DNA of 64,000 nucleotides from Uloborus plumipes (lineage: Eukaryota > Arthropoda > Arachnida > Araneae > Uloboridae). The notes beneath the pieces were generated by a model. The model had not been told where the DNA came from. It made no database searches and was given only the letters and a program-made list of their open reading frames with translations. Shown here piece after piece: positions 1 to 10,188 of the stretch. Position 1 is the stretch's first letter, and each line of letters starts with the position of its first letter. A program made the position numbers and the translations under genes. Where the stretch lies: contig JAXGGA010000023.1 of the NCBI GenBank assembly GCA_038373865.1, positions 1 through 64,000 on the forward strand. Direction: 5' to 3'.

Positions 1-345
1 CCTGATGTTTTTTTTGAAAATGCCTCGAAACTCGCGGGCCAATGGCCAGATGGGGGAGGGGGGCGATAGCTCATTACATGAACTTTAGTTCAGAATCGCA
101 AGCATATTTTTGTATTCGAACTAATCGATGTGCATAAAGATTAAATTTTTAATTAAACGTTGTTACAGAAAACCTAGAATTTTAAAACATTCTTCAAATT
201 TTGCATCAAATCTTTAGCCTAGTTATTTTGCTCTGTTTGTCATTAAGCGTTGTTATGGCAATACCAGAATTTAAAACTTGTTTCAAATTTTGCAACCATT
301 CAATTTTCATTCGCCAGTTATTGAAAAAATTTACAATGGAAGTAA
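1..345 (+). repeat. Dispersed direct repeat, copy 1 (cut by the window edge)
   Basis: Matches 3672-4016 in the same orientation over about 340 bp, sharing blocks such as AATGCCTCGAAACTC, CCAGATGGGGGA, AATTAAACGTTGTTAC and GGAAACCTAGAATTTTAAAA with scattered substitutions. Both copies end near CACAATGGAAGT followed by an A-run, which could be the tail of a retroelement. No protein is recognisable. The left boundary is unknown because the window begins inside it. Confidence 0.75.
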
Positions 346-836
346 AAAAAAAAAATCTCGATTTACATCAGAGTTGACATTCATTAATTGTTAGGTTAAT
401 ACTTGTACGTAATACTTGTTATTAATGAGTGATAAAAGTTTTTACAAAACAGTCGATGGTGAAGGAGAAATAATATGTTTTATAGTTTATATAAAATATT
501 GCGTTTGAGTTCCTTTGAGTGTAAAAAACAGGCGGTTTTTTAAAAATTAAAATGTAATGCATGCAACATTTGAACAGGAAGAATATGGAGAAAAGACTAA
601 CAAAAGACGATTGCTGAATTTTCACATGAAATAAAATATGTACTGAGAAAGTTTATGAAATGAAACATGTGCTGATTAGGTTAGTGAAACCAAAGAAATT
701 CTGAGAAATTCGTAAATTCGTATGAAAATTCACGAAAACGGCATGATTTTTGCGATTAATCTGAACACTAAATAATCGTGTAGTCTAACATAAGAAGCGA
801 GTTACTTCCCTCAGCTAATGGATATTATTTTCTTAC
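346..836. other. AT-rich unassigned stretch
   Basis: No repeat, RNA or coding signal recognised. Only short open frames of low complexity occur. Confidence 0.5.
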
Positions 837-1097
837 ATATCGCACGCCTAGAAGAATACTGTCACAACTCAAAAGTCGAAACTCCGAATGTTCAGAGAGG
901 TACCCAGAGCCATGATTTAAAAGTCAAAAAGAAACGTTTATTTTAAAAGCATTATGAAAGCAAATGAGCCAAAATGATCTAACCTAATATATGATAGACT
1001 GCACTATTACTAATTGCTTTAATATATCAATTTCTTTTCCCCATCTTAAATTTTTCTGTTTTTGAGTTGTGACAGTATTCTTCTAGGCGTGCGATAT
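837..1097. mobile_element. MITE with long terminal inverted repeats (family A, copy 1)
   Basis: The ends are inverted copies of about 38 bp: ATATCGCACGCCTAGAAG at the left and its complement at the right, continuing inward to ACAACTCAAAA / TTTTGAGTTGT. The 185-bp interior has no coding potential. A related element lies at 24183-24572, sharing the ATATCGCAC tip and the ACAACTCAAAA block but differing between them. No clear target duplication could be fixed, so the superfamily is undetermined. Being inverted-repeat and non-coding, it is called a MITE. Confidence 0.8.
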
Positions 1098-1211
1098 ATT
1101 TATTTATTTATTTGCTCATTTATTTTTGCATGAAACTTGAGTTTACAAGAGCTCTTAAGAAAGTATGCGCGGATCTTGCATTTTGTAAAACGCAAAATAA
1201 ATAATTTGACA

Positions 1212-1681
1212 TAGGGTAAGTGCTCCAGTAGTCATTCAGTCTCCAGCAGTCGGCCACAATGACATAAAACTCCTCGTAAATAGTACATTTTCAATTCAAA
1301 ATCAGACATGACGCATTCACACATTCATGTACCTATCCTCAATCATCAACCAGTGGCAGTTAAGTTTTGGGTACTTTTTTTGAATTAGTAATGAGTCATT
1401 TCATTTTGAATGGTGTGTCCGTCATCCAAGATAGCGATTCTGCTTATTTTTCAGCTAAGATGATTCCGTGGCCGACTACTGGAGCATTTACTAGTTTTGA
1501 CAACAGCTTGGATTTTTACATATTTTTTTAATTTCTGAAACAAGTAGGTGATTCACTATCAGAAAGGTTCATTCTAAAGTTTTACCTTGTTTTTGTCGCT
1601 GTATTGATAGCTGAAAGTTATAGGTTAGCCAAGATCAACAAAAGATCTCTTAAATGGCCGACTACTGGTGTTTTTACCCTA
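1212..1681. mobile_element. TA-flanked MITE
   Basis: Left end GGGTAAGTGCTCCAGTAGTC and right end GACTACTGGTGTTTTTACCC are imperfect inverted repeats. A second inverted GCCGACTACTGGAGC block lies near 1470, and a GCAGTCGGCCAC block near 1245. The element body is 1214-1679, with TA on both sides (1212-1213 and 1680-1681), the usual Tc1/mariner-type target duplication. No coding potential. Confidence 0.75.
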
Positions 1682-2652
1682 TTTTAGCAGTATTCAATAA
1701 ATTTTTGAAATTATTTGCTATAAACTGTAATAGAAAAATTCAAAAATAAAAGAAATCTTTTGGGCCTTTAATCTCAGGATTACACTTGTTGAGTTCTCGC
1801 AAATCAAAAATAATTTTCTTGTAAGACGTTACATTTTGTTTAAACTTAGGGCTGTAGTGTTGTAATCTTTATTGTTTTTTCATTATCACAATTTCTCTCG
1901 CTTTAAATCCTTGTTCTAGGTATTTAATAAAAGAAAAACCTGAAGTTCGTTGAATTCGCAATTACTGCGCAAAAAGGGGATTCAAAGAAACAAACTCAAG
2001 AAAAAAAGGCATTTAATAAATTTTTCATTCCACTTCAATGTCTTTCTAATTTAAATCAACGTTGCAGGGTTCTTTCTCAAAAACCTTTCAATTGCCTTGG
2101 TTTCTTAATGAGCCTTCATTTGATAGATTTCCAGTTTTTTTACTAACTTTTTTTTCATTTTTTCAGGGACATACAGTTTTATTATTTTTCTTATCTTACA
2201 AACTGAATTTAATGTTCCCGACCAGAGCTTTTAAGATTTAAAAGAAAAAAAATGTTTCAGGGTTTTTTCGTCAATGTTTCAAATATATAAATGGGAAAAA
2301 ATACTGAATAATCAACAAATAAGCACGAACAAAAATTCTTGGGCGGTAAAGTTGGAAAATAATTACATCTCCTTTTTATTGTTATGGTATCTAAACATTT
2401 TTGAAAAAAAAAATGTTTTTAATGCGTTTGCAGTTTTAGTATAACATGCGTAAATTACGTTTTAATTTCGTAATGGATCAAGCATCAATTTTTTTCTGTA
2501 ACTTTAAGAATGTGAATTTAATCAATTCACATTTTCAGAACAGTTTCAGAAGTTTTAATGTTTCAATTTACCTCTAAATATTTTTGATGATAAATAATTA
2601 AACACAAAAACTTATTTTTGATGATACATAAATTTCAAAATGTTTTTCATTT
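1682..2652. other. AT-rich unassigned stretch
   Basis: Long A and T runs. No inverted repeats, RNA gene or coding region recognised. Confidence 0.5.
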
Positions 2653-2981
2653 TTAACACTTTCAGGTCTAAGCCTTTTCGACCGCGCATCTCCCTCCAGA
2701 CAGGGGGTTTTTGTCGCTTTTCGTAATTTTTAAAAAAATACTTGGAAAAAGTTTATGTTGGTAATTTTAATTTTATTAAATACTTCAAAATATTTTCTTT
2801 CATGATGAAAGACCTATTTAAGTGAAACAACAATTAATATTTAGTAAGAAATTGTCGAAAAATGCATATTTGGAACTGTTTGGATATCATTTTTGACCAT
2901 GAAAATATGTACAAATTTAATTAAAAACTTACCCAATTCTTGAACAAGTATTTAAAAAAAGATTTAATTTTCAAATACACA

Positions 2982-3209
2982 TCATTTTGCAAAATTTGCT
3001 TTGGTGGGGTACAGTTCAAAACACGGATTTGCACAAAGACAAATACCACATGGTTTGCAATAAGTTGTATAAACCTCGATCCTATAGCATCTCCTGCAGT
3101 TAATGCAGGATTCTGATTGGTGGTGCCATCTAAATTTTTTTAAAAAAAAGTAAACGATCCATAAATAATATCTAAAAAGGATTGAACGAAAAAAAAACCG
3201 CATTTTCAT
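2982..3209 (-). pseudogene. piggyBac transposase C-terminal zinc-binding remnant
   Basis: This 75-codon minus-strand frame ends with a cysteine-rich segment: ESCINCRRC, then TTYCKPC, then CLCANPCFELYPT. The order (CxxC, a second CxxC and a final LC..PCF..Y.T) is typical of the zinc-binding tail of piggyBac transposases, which helps them bind their own ends. The family normally ends in a Y-H-T block; here the histidine is replaced by proline (FELYPTK). The N-terminal 35 residues are low-complexity and the catalytic DDD domain is absent. The TTAA-bounded inverted repeats around it support the call. Confidence 0.72.
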
Positions 3210-3230
3210 AGCTACAGTAGCTCAAACTTG

Positions 3231-3297
3231 ACCCCGAGCTGAGCTCGGGCTTAGTCATCTTCAACAAAACGGCACCCCGAGCTGAGCTCGGGCTTGG
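3231..3297. repeat. Pair of tandem near-palindromes
   Basis: Two copies of CCCGAGCTGAGCTCGGG, followed by CTTAG or CTTGG, lie 44 bp apart. Each folds into an almost perfect GC-rich stem in AT-rich surroundings. They sit just inside the right end of the piggyBac-like element and may be transposase-binding or hairpin sites; that role is inferred. Confidence 0.7.
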
Positions 3298-3312
3298 ACC
3301 GGAAAGTGTTAA

Positions 3313-3671
3313 AGAGGATCAGAAGCAACTTGAGACTAATTATAGTATCCTAAAAGTGTTAGAAGCAGTCACAAGAGGTAATCAAGAAAGGAATTACGTT
3401 GCATTTACATAGTTTTTGACTGATACACCAAATTGAAAAATCTCATGAGAGTTAAAATTTATTGATTATTAAAGTTCTTGTGAATCTTCATGCTACTATA
3501 GTTCAGTTTCCAAAAGGTTTAACAATAAACAAGAATAATGTAAATGTATTTTTTTAAACCGAAAAGAAAAAGTGAAGGAATCAAATTCATCTAAATAAAT
3601 TTATAAAATTTAAATAATGAATTTCATAATTTTTTTTTTGACTTGGATCACTGGAATTCAAATCTTTTCGC
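3313..3671. other. AT-rich unassigned stretch
   Basis: Nothing recognised between the piggyBac-like element and the second dispersed repeat. Confidence 0.5.
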
Positions 3672-4016
3672 AAGCGGCATTTTTTTGAGAATGCCTCGAA
3701 ACTCACGGGCTAATACCCAGATGGGGGAAGATAGCTCATCACATAAATTTCAGTTCAGAATTGCAGGCATAATTTTTCACTAAAACTAATCGAAGTATAT
3801 AAGGATCAAATTTTTAATTAAACGTTGTTACTGGAAACCTAGAATTTTAAAACATGCTTCAAATTTTGCATCAAATCTTCAGCATAGTTATTTTGCGCTG
3901 TTTGTCGTAAAGCGTTGTTATGGCAATCCTAAAATTAAAAATTTGTTGCAAATTTTGGAATCATCAGTTTTCATTCACCTGTTGTTGGAAAAATTCACAA
4001 TGGAAGTTAAAAAAAT
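3672..4016 (+). repeat. Dispersed direct repeat, copy 2
   Basis: Same sequence as 1-345 in the same orientation, with scattered substitutions and small gaps. It ends in an A-rich tract (AAAAAAATAAAAG). The copy at 1-345 is cut by the window start, so the full unit could be longer. The piggyBac-like element and two MITEs lie between the copies. Confidence 0.75.
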
Positions 4017-4146
4017 AAAAGTACAGCACATGGGCACCACCACCCGAGGGAGCAGGGGCCGATGGACGTCACAGGAGAGGATGCACCGAGAAGTACTCTG
4101 CGGCAGACTTATTGTCCAATATGAAAAAGTCATTACATGACAACTG

Positions 4147-4502
4147 CCCAAGTAGCATCAACTCATCGGATTTTGCTCGGCCGATCATCGAACTCCTCGT
4201 AAACTGATCCGGTGACGCACGATGACATCGTTCCGATCAGTATCCGACCACGGTTTTCGATGAGCTACTTTTCATCGGAAAGCGATATCCTTCCGATCAA
4301 GTTTCCCGATGAAATTCATCAGCACGGGACTGTTTTGCTTGTAAATTGCTCCAAATCTCATCCTATTTCGAGTAAAACTCATCGGATTTTGCTCCTCGGA
4401 TTCTGTTTGGCCGATGAGACATATTGAATCATCGGCCGATGAGAATTTCATCGGGTTTCGATGAATGGCCGATCATCGGCCGATGAGATGATGCTGCTAG
4501 GG
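4147..4502. mobile_element. CCGATGAG-rich MITE (family B, copy 1)
   Basis: The ends are inverted: CCCAAGTAGCATCAACTCAT at the left against the complement of a right end reading CCCTAGCAGCATCATCTCAT, 17 of 20 positions matching. The body repeats the words CATCGG, CCGATCATCGG and CCGATGAG in both orientations, so it can fold extensively. A second copy lies at 44137-44540. A short open frame inside (4212-4427) is a by-product of the repeat. The superfamily is not clear; no target duplication is certain. Confidence 0.8.
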
Positions 4503-5837
4503 TGATCATCATGAAAGAAAATATTTTGAAGTATAAAATGAAAATAAATAGCAATTTTTCATTGCTCCAAAACTATATTTCCTAAAAGAAAGCAAATAAT
4601 CTGCTAAATCACGTATTAATATGTGTAACAGACATTAAGCGCTTAATTTTCGGAACACTGAAATTCCTCAATATAACGTGAGGTACAAAATATTCTTATT
4701 GATGTCTAGATGCTCTTTAGAATACAGCTTTTAGTTATGAAATTAGTTGCTGGTAAAATTAATTTTTGGAAATGATGGCTAAGGGGTTTTATACAAAAGC
4801 ATTGAAGAAAAAAGTATGAAAAGAACAGTGGTTAAACATTCACGTATAAAATAGCAGTGATAAACATAAGTGCATGACAAAAAAATTGGTCTTAAAATAA
4901 AAGTGGCTAATTTCTGCTTTTAAAATGAGGAAATGACAATATTTAATTTGCAAGCAAAAGCGTTGAAAAAACTTTTGAAAAGAATAAAGCTAAGTTTAGT
5001 TTAAAAAGTGGAAGAAAATTAATTAGTTTGAAAGACCTCTATAGAAGATTTTACTCCATTTTTTTCATTTTTTGCAAAAAGTTTAACGAAGCTATGAACA
5101 GTTTACAATAGAATTAACCAAAACGCCAAACATTTAATTATTTCTAACACCTGATCAAACTGGTAGATTTTGTTAAAACTAAATTAATTGAAGGAAGTTT
5201 TCCTTTTAATTTGCGTATAAAAATATTTTTCCTATCATACTTCGAATAAAATTCGAACTTCGAATGTCTAACAACGTAATTTTCAATTCCAAAAAAAGAA
5301 TTTGTATTTAAGCATAAATAATTCTTTTTTATGCAGCACCTTTCATGAAAAGTTACTCGCAACTAATTATAAGGCAGCTATAAACAGTTTGAACCACTCT
5401 CATTCTACATTTACCATGGGTTTACTAGCAAGATAGTAAACACATTCAAGCATTGTCATGAGAAAATTGTGGTAAAGTTGGGATGGATGGAAACAACTAT
5501 TACCACACTTGCTGTAATTTTTAAAATTAATTACAACTTTAGTGGTATGAACTATGTATTTACACATAATACAAAAATGATGCATACCACTAAAAGTGAC
5601 TCACACCACCTCAGTATACAATATATCATAATATTTTTTGCCCATCTGTATAATTAAGAGAGGAACTAAATATAAACCAAAATGCACGCACAATAGATTT
5701 TGAATTTAATTTATTCTTAGAAAATTCGCATTCCACCTAAGTATATCTGCATTTCGACCCCACAGATAAACAGCTGAAAAATAGTCTTGTTGATTTCAAG
5801 TAGGAGAAAATGTGCATGATAGAAAAAGAAAACATAC
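4503..5837. other. AT-rich unassigned stretch
   Basis: About 1.3 kb with no feature recognised. A few overlapping open frames on opposite strands near 5400-5660 have no recognisable motif. Confidence 0.5.
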
Positions 5838-6389
5838 TTTTAAAGCAGGGCTTTTTAAACTATGGGTCGCGACCCCATTTGGGGTCGCGTAGCAAAATTC
5901 TGGGGTCGCGAGATATTTTAATGTGAAATATTTATATATATAACCCCAATATCGTTCAGCGTTAAAAAATGTTGAAGTGGTCTTACGTCCAGCAGTTTCA
6001 AACACTCCACCAAGATTTGATTTGTTATGCAATAAAAACAGGCACATCTATCTCATTAAATTTTTTACTTATACTTTAATTTAATAATTACCACGCAACT
6101 ACTTGAATATATTCGAGAGAATTAAGACGGTCAGAATCCAATTTTTTTTTGAAACTATAATAAATACAATTTTATAATTTTTTGTGCAATTTTTAATTTT
6201 AGATTTTTGTATGTTTCAAAACGAATTCTAAACTTATATATTTTCATATGTATATGTATACTGTTACCTAATAAATAAATCATCAAAAAATATTATTATT
6301 ATTTTTTATATTTGTATGAGATCGTCAAGAAATTCGCAATCCTAAATAGGGCCGTGAATGACAAAAGTTTAAGAAGCCCTGTTTTAAAG
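5838..6389. mobile_element. Non-autonomous hAT-type element with perfect 8-bp target duplication
   Basis: The body (5846-6381, 536 bp) starts CAGGGCTTTTTAAACTATGG and ends AAAAGTTTAAGAAGCCCTG, inverted repeats of the CAGGG-CTT/CAAACT type common in hAT elements. It is flanked by the identical 8-bp sequence TTTTAAAG on both sides (5838-5845 and 6382-6389). The left subterminal region repeats GGGTCGCGA and GGGGTCGCG motifs. No transposase is visible, so it needs one in trans. The intact target duplication suggests a fairly recent insertion. Confidence 0.88.
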
Positions 6390-7319
6390 GCATTTAAGCA
6401 CTTAATAATTATCTGATGCGTTGGATGACATAAATTAAGAATACGAAAAACTGCAGCTAATTTTGTTTGTTCTTCGTCAGCTTACTTTTATTGAACAAAC
6501 AAAATTAATGATTTCATAAAGATTGGCCTGAGATTAGGTAAACTGTTAATTGGTAATAAAAGCACTGCTCCTATAAGCGAGTCAGTCTTCTCCTTAATTT
6601 GATAGACTTTTGAAGAAGAGGGAAAATTTTATCGATAATTCTCCTAATGATTAAACGTAAGAAAAAGGAAGTTACAGATGTTCTTTGAGAAAAGAACAGA
6701 ATCATTCCTTACAGTTAATAATGAAGGTAAGATTTTTCTCCTAATCATCAACTAAAAAAGATTATTAGAAAAATACTTTTTTTTTGTTTACGGATAAAAT
6801 CAATGAATTGGGGAACTAAACTTAAAAGAAATATTCAACGGATTTGCACGAAAGATCCTTTTAACAGGTGGAAAGTTTGTATATAAAAATGTGGATACTA
6901 TCAAAATTTGGAGTAAATAAAGTTAAATCTGTGGTGCATGTTGATTAACTTTAAACCGACTTAATGTTAATGGATAAATTAATAAATTAATAATAATAAT
7001 AAAACTTAGCTTTTTCGCAAACACAGAAACTTTCTACGTTGGAAGTTTAATTACAGCATGTTTACGCATTGTTGACTTAAGTGAAGTATTTTCAATGAGA
7101 GTACGTACGGAATGATTATCTAATCAGGCTTTAAGCGTGCTAAATTAAACCTTTTTTCTGCCTAGCAGAGGAGAAAGAAAGGTAACTCTTTTTTCCTGCA
7201 TTAGGCATTAAAGAAGGGTCTGCATAGTTCAATGTGTTAAATTTGCACCCCTCGGCAGTGATCTTACTTTAACATTTGTCAAGTTTTCAATTTTGCACTC
7301 ACTTAAAATAAACGTAATA
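6390..7319. other. AT-rich unassigned stretch
   Basis: No gene, RNA or repeat recognised. Confidence 0.5.
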
Positions 7320-7713
7320 TACAGGGTGTCCACTCCTATCGTGGCCCAATAACTAATTTCTAAATCATGACGTCATCGAGAGATCGCTTAAGGGACCGTA
7401 TGCGAAATCCTTCAAAATCCTTATTTTTCAAAACGTCATAACTCGGTCAATTTTTGTCGTAGAACAGTGATTTGTTTTTAGTTTTAAACGTTACTATGTC
7501 GAAATTGTTTTACTAAACATGATTGATAGGACTGGGGGCCGTATAAAAATTTAAATTTCGTAACTCTTTCAAAATTTGATTTTTTGAAAATCATTTCATA
7601 GACCCAAATTCCTTTCGTAATTTAGAGATTTTTTTTTCTTAAATGAACTATATGCTTATCTTTAACGGTTTAGAAATTAGCTTTTGGGCCACGATAGGAG
7701 TAGACACCCTGTA
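7320..7713. mobile_element. TA-flanked MITE with mariner-like tips
   Basis: Body 7322-7711 (390 bp), bounded by TA on both sides. The left end CAGGGTGTCCACTCCTATCG and the right end read as inverted repeats continuing through GTGGCCCA to a further TTTCTAAA / TTTAGAAA match, about 45 bp in all. CAGGGTG tips next to TA are usual for mariner-type elements; three other elements in this window begin the same way. No coding potential. Confidence 0.85.
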
Positions 7714-8181
7714 TATTTGAAGATAATTTTTGCTTAATGAAAATAAAGACATTATACATCAATTTCATACTTTCTTAGAATGTGTAAGACACTTTTTCAC
7801 TTTAGCTTCGTTTTTATCATTTTGTTATATCCTGCAACATGTTCAGTTAAATATGCAACAAAGATTTATGCTCGTAGCAACAAGCTAACGTCATACAGAT
7901 CAGCGAGCAGGCGGGAAATTTGAAACCATTCTAGTGTAAATTCTAGCTGAATCGTCCTTGAACTTCCAATTAGTATTTTCCTTCAATCTAACAAGTCAAA
8001 CAGCTTCTGTTGCTATATCGAAATGGAATTCCATTTCTAATCCGCACGATTTCAGTACTCTGCGCTGCATGCATCATCTAGAAACTTTTCATAAATTGTT
8101 TCACAGCACTTTCCGACAAGATATAGAAAATGCAGTAACGGATATTTACGACGTTGAAATTGCTAAGGTTCATGTGTGTTC
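7714..8181. other. Unassigned stretch
   Basis: Nothing firmly recognised. A 90-codon plus-strand frame (7958-8230) runs into the SINE fragment and is not supported as a gene. Confidence 0.45.
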
Positions 8182-8231
8182 CATGGAAGTCGCACTTCAC
8201 ACCAAATTACGGCATGGTTGGAAAAGTTAAA
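8182..8231 (+). repeat. SINE 3' fragment
   Basis: ATGGAAGTCGCACTTCACAC followed by CAAATTACGGCATGGTTGGAA matches the 3' part of the tRNA-derived SINE at 36481-36765, where the same block reads GTGGAAGTCGGACTTCACAC. The tRNA-like head is missing, so this is a truncated copy. Confidence 0.65.
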
Positions 8232-8290
8232 AAAATATATATTTCGATTTTAAATTAGTGAAATGAAAAATTATGCACATAACTTTGAAA

Positions 8291-8540
8291 TGAAGGGCCA
8301 GGGGGAAAAAAGATGAAAGGGACCAAAAAGCGATTTCGAGAAAAACGAAGAACAAAGTTTAATTTCTCGTAGCTCTTTATGTAGTTGTTTGAGTTTTCAT
8401 GCACATTTCGGTCGCTTCTCATCTTTTTTCCCCCTTGTTGTTCTACCAGATGATACTAGTCTTTCATAGCCCTAGATAGCGCTAATATCTCAAAATTGAC
8501 GAAAAAGTGACTTTCATCTTTTTCCCCCCCTGGCCCTTCA
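8291..8540. mobile_element. MITE with ~29-bp terminal inverted repeats
   Basis: Left end TGAAGGGCCAGGGGGAAAAA continues AGATGAAAG; the right end is its complement (CTTTCATCTTTTTCC, then CCCCTGGCCCTTCA). The 250-bp body has no coding potential. A second inverted block in the middle (CATCTTTTTTCCCCC near 8420) suggests an internal partial copy of the terminus. Target duplication uncertain. Confidence 0.78.
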
Positions 8541-8588
8541 AATATTTCTTCACAAAAATTAATAGTTTAGCGCAAAATAATAATATTA

Positions 8589-9386
8589 CTAGCTGCCAGG
8601 GCAGCTAGATTAGCTTCCTGCGGCATGTTGATGCATAACGTCCCCCTCTCTAACTTTTACCTCATTCTGAAGTTGTATTATTTGATATAATTTAATGTTC
8701 AGTCGATTTCAAGACATACCACGCACGTGGCCCGGCGTTGCACGGGCACTTCGTGCCCTGAAAGTAGTGAGAAAAAAATTTAAAGAAACTACTCCCCGCC
8801 AAGGCGGCTCGCTTACAGGCGCTTCACGCCTTTACTTTTTTCCTATATAAAAAAATCATTCGAATTATTGAGATGCTTCGCGCCTTCAAGATGGTGAGGA
8901 AAGTTTCAGTAAGTTCAGCTCGCTCAAAGGAAAAAAGCAGACATAGATACTCAGTTTTTAATATAAGTAGATGGTTCTTCAACAAATAAATGTTTCAAAA
9001 TATTACCAGTAGCTAGCGATAAAAATTCTACGTAAGTGGCCCGCTTATGAGTTCCGTGTTTGATTTAGTTAAGCCTTCATTCAAAATTCTCATTATCATT
9101 GTTATCACTGTTTCATAGCAACGACGGTTTGCAAGAATGGATTTCATATTTAATCATTTATTAGGCTTAATCGCTTTAAACTTGACTACTTATTAATTGA
9201 TATCTTCGCTAATTAAAATCGTATAATTATATAGATTGAAACTAATGAAGCTTGAAAAATTACCTATCTATCGGTACCTGGTTCGACTTTCAGGTCATTG
9301 GCGTTCAGGAGAAAGAAGTGTGACATAGAAAGAAAGATAGTTAGAAAGAAAGATAGTTAGAAAGATACTCAGTTTTTAATATAAGT
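8589..9386 (+). repeat. ~0.8-kb tandem repeat, unit 1
   Basis: Begins with the near-palindrome CTAGCTGCCAGGGCAGCTAG and is repeated almost unchanged from 9387, differing by a few substitutions and the length of a GAAAGATAGTTA microsatellite. The words GCCCGGCGTTGCACGGGCA and GGCGCTTCACGCC form local stems. The phrase TACTCAGTTTTTAATATAAG occurs twice in the unit (near 8949 and 9363), as if it were the 3' end of two joined subunits. No coding frame. The GC-bearing stems and fixed 3' phrase recall the tail of a retroelement, but the family is not identified. Confidence 0.8.
9314..9368 (+). repeat. GAAAGATAGTTA microsatellite, unit 1
   Basis: Short tandem repeat of AGAAAGATAGTTAGAAAG type near the end of unit 1. 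A longer version (10125-10178) is in unit 2, the main length difference between the units. Confidence 0.75.
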
Positions 9387-10188
9387 CTAGCTGCCAGGGC
9401 AGCTAGATTAGCTTCCTGCGGCATGTTTATGCATAACGTCCCCCCTCTATAACTTTTACCTCATTCTGAAGTTATATTATTTGATATAATTTAATGTTCA
9501 TTCGATTTCAAGACATACCACGCACGTGGCCCGGCGTTGCACGGGCATTTCGTGCCCTGAAAGTAGTGAGAAAAAAATTTAAAGAAACTACTCCCCGGCA
9601 AGGCGGCTCGCTTACAGGCGCTTCACGCCTTTACTTTTTTCTTATATAAAAAAAATCATTCGAATTATTGAGATGCTTCACGCCTTCAAGATGGTGAGGA
9701 AAGTTTCAGTAAGTTCAGCTCGCTCAAAGGAAAAAAGCAGACATAGACACTCAGTTTTTAATATAAGTAGATGGCTCTTCAACAAATAAATGTTTCAAAA
9801 TATTACCAGTAGCTAGCGATAAAAATTCTACGCAAGTGGCCCGCTTATGAGTTTCGTGTTTGATTTAGTTAAGCCTTCATTCAAAATTCTCATTATCATT
9901 GTTATCACTGTTTCATAGCAACGACGGTTTGCAAGAATGGATTTCATATTTAATCATTTATTAGGCTTAATCGCTTTAAACTTGACTACTTATTAATTGA
10001 TATCTTCGCTAATTAAAATCGTATAATTATATCAATTGAAACTAAAGAAGCTTGAAAAATTACCTATCTATCGGTACCTGGTTCGACTTTCAGTTCATTG
10101 GCGTTCAGGAGAAAGAAGCGTGACATAGAAAGATAGTTAGAAAGAAAGATAGTTAGAAAGAAAGATAGTTAGAAAGATACTCAGTTTT

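Larger units (their letters stand above)
2653..3312 (-). mobile_element. piggyBac-like element, internally deleted
   Basis: Both ends are TTAA (2653-2656 and 3309-3312), the piggyBac target site. Just inside are inverted repeats, AACACTTTCAGGTCTAAGCC at the left and the complement of AACACTTTCCGGTCCAAGCC at the right. The right side holds two near-palindromes CCCGAGCTGAGCTCGGG (3231 and 3275). The minus strand retains the C-terminal cysteine-rich segment of a transposase. At 660 bp it is far shorter than a full piggyBac element (usually 2-3 kb), so most of the transposase has been deleted. Confidence 0.8.

Noticed and set aside
5796..6047. Minus-strand frame overlapping the hAT-type element as a transposase remnant
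   Set aside because: No hAT C-terminal dimerisation motif is recognisable, and the frame crosses the element boundary.
8281..8545. CRISPR-like or array structure in the G/C-tract region
   Set aside because: Only two inverted terminal arms and one partial internal copy; no spacers, and the context is eukaryotic.
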